Shown here: piece by piece, positions 4,901 through 5,671 of the stretch
How positions within the stretch are numbered: the stretch's first letter is position 1
Layout: each line of letters begins with the position of its first letter
NCBI GenBank assembly: GCA_027036655.1
Contig: JALWEC010000025.1
Location: forward strand, 1 to 5,671
Length of the DNA: 5,671 bases
Reading direction: 5' to 3'
Source of the DNA: Melioribacteraceae bacterium
GTDB taxonomy: Bacteria; Bacteroidota; Ignavibacteria; Ignavibacteriales; Melioribacteraceae
Position numbers and translations under genes: made by a program
Notes under the pieces: generated by a model
Database searches by the model: none
Told to the model about the DNA's origin: nothing
What the model saw: the letters and a program-made list of their open reading frames with translations, nothing else

Positions 4901-5671
4901 ATGGCTGGCTCAAGTTCAATATTGACAACAAGCGGAATAAATCAAATGGTATCGTCGTTTAAGACGGTGCAGGAGCAGCGCCAGATTTATCCGCTGAAAA
5001 ATAAAATAAATACTTACTCCAATTTATCTTCAACGTGGAGTTCCTTAAGCACATCCCTCTCAAGTTTGAAAGATATTGCTTATACGCTAAAATACAGCGG
5101 GGACAGTTCGGTTTTTAACACCAGTTCCGCGAAACTTTCCGATGACTCCTTCTTTTCGGTAACGGCTTCGAGCAACGCAACGCCCGCTTCATACGCGATT
5201 AGAGTTAATCAGCTTGCCAAAAGCGATATTGCCGTTTCCAATACAATGGCTTCGGACACTGCCGTTACTTCGATGGCGGGAACGCACAAAATTCAGATTA
5301 AAAGCGGCGATTACACAAGCAATGTTGACGTTACGCTTACCTCTTCCGAGACAAACGACAGCATTATGGATGCGATAAGCGATGCGATTAATAACGATTT
5401 CGCTGTTGTTCAATCGACGGCTCATACCGCTACCGATACTTATACCGGTTCGGGAACATTCAAGATAAACATAGACGGAACAGAGACTTCCATTGATTAC
5501 GATTATTCCACCGGTTATACGTGGGATGATGTAGTCTCGGATTTAGTGAGTAAAATTTCATCAAATGTTGACGGCGTTACCGCCGAAAAGGTTACCGATG
5601 GTACGGATGTAAGCTTAAAAATTACGGTTAACGATAAAAGCCAATATATCACAATGGCAGCCGCAGACGAT
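4901..5671 (+). CDS. fliD: Flagellar filament cap protein FliD (HAP2), 3' partial
   Basis: FliD forms the cap at the growing filament tip and folds incoming flagellin. The frame is open from ATG 4901 to the window edge (257 codons), so the C-terminus is missing; FliD proteins are usually 400-700 residues. The N-terminal pattern is typical: a short SSSILTTSGINQMVSSF start, then a Q/K-rich helix (PLKNKINTYSNLSSTWSSLSTSLSSLKD) equivalent to the D0/D1 coiled-coil region. Residues 85-107 (FSVTASSNATPASYAIRVNQLA) match the FliD pattern of Ala-rich strand followed by Val-xx-Leu-Ala. Two sequences resembling the flagellin hook IN motif follow (residues ~127-170 and ~185-252). It is Ser/Thr-rich with no Cys. 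It is co-transcribed with the chaperone gene 10 bases upstream from the sigma-28 promoter at 4435. Confidence 0.92.
   Translation, partial: MAGSSSILTTSGINQMVSSFKTVQEQRQIYPLKNKINTYSNLSSTWSSLSTSLSSLKDIAYTLKYSGDSSVFNTSSAKLSDDSFFSVTASSNATPASYAIRVNQLAKSDIAVSNTMASDTAVTSMAGTHKIQIKSGDYTSNVDVTLTSSETNDSIMDAISDAINNDFAVVQSTAHTATDTYTGSGTFKINIDGTETSIDYDYSTGYTWDDVVSDLVSKISSNVDGVTAEKVTDGTDVSLKITVNDKSQYITMAAADD
5279..5656 (+). repeat. Two tandem Flagellin_IN-like motifs in the FliD D2/D3 region
   Basis: The first copy (5279-5410) begins GTHKIQIKSG and continues to a DAISDAINNDF helix. The second (5453-5656) begins GTFKINIDG and continues through a WDDVVSDLVSKISSN helix to DGVTAE and a final strand. Both follow the strand-strand-helix-strand layout of the IN motif found in hook-associated proteins and large flagellins. 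The repeat is seen at protein level only. Confidence 0.55.

Noticed and set aside
5189..5425. Minus-strand open frame within fliD
   Set aside because: It is opposite clear FliD coding sequence and has no family signature.

Overview
This window is the late-gene part of a bacterial flagellar filament locus. All genes are on the + strand. In order they are: a large TPR/glycosyltransferase protein (5' end outside the window), flagellin (fliC), a FliS-type chaperone, a rho-independent terminator, a near-consensus sigma-28 promoter, a second FliS-type chaperone, and the filament cap gene fliD (3' end outside the window). The DNA is moderately AT-rich and the only dense control region is the short gap between the two chaperone genes. 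The organism cannot be named from this window. It is a flagellated bacterium using an enterobacterial-type FliA promoter code. The protein style (TPR-rich, Lys/Glu-rich, AT-rich codons) would fit a member of the Ignavibacteriota/Chlorobiota neighbourhood or another environmental Gram-negative, but that is a weak guess.

Region 1-3120 is one open frame of 1039 codons that is already open at base 1. It holds the tail of one module and two complete modules, each made of 5-6 TPRs followed by a GT-B-like (GT9/heptosyltransferase-like) domain ending in a DWRW...W..V signature. The modules repeat with a period of about 480-490 residues, so the full protein has at least three. The family is known as single-module TPR-GT proteins, including the flagellin glycosyltransferase FlmG of Caulobacter. 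Its position only 3 bases upstream of fliC makes flagellin the natural substrate.

Region 3121-4420 holds fliC (288 aa, a short flagellin with a Ser/Thr/Gly-rich centre and one unusual cysteine) and fliS (122 aa), closed by a strong stem-loop terminator. Region 4421-5671 is a second transcription unit: a sigma-28 promoter with exact spacing, a divergent fliS paralogue (119 aa) and fliD, 10 bases apart.

The genes fit one process. Flagellin is made, held by a FliS chaperone, probably sugar-modified by the TPR-GT protein, exported, and polymerised under the FliD cap. The observations most worth following up are the tandem multi-module glycosyltransferase with one diverged module, the pair of FliS paralogues (one possibly a stand-in for the FliD chaperone FliT), and a sigma-28-like site buried in the glycosyltransferase gene upstream of fliC. 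I saw no mobile element, CRISPR array, tRNA or rRNA.
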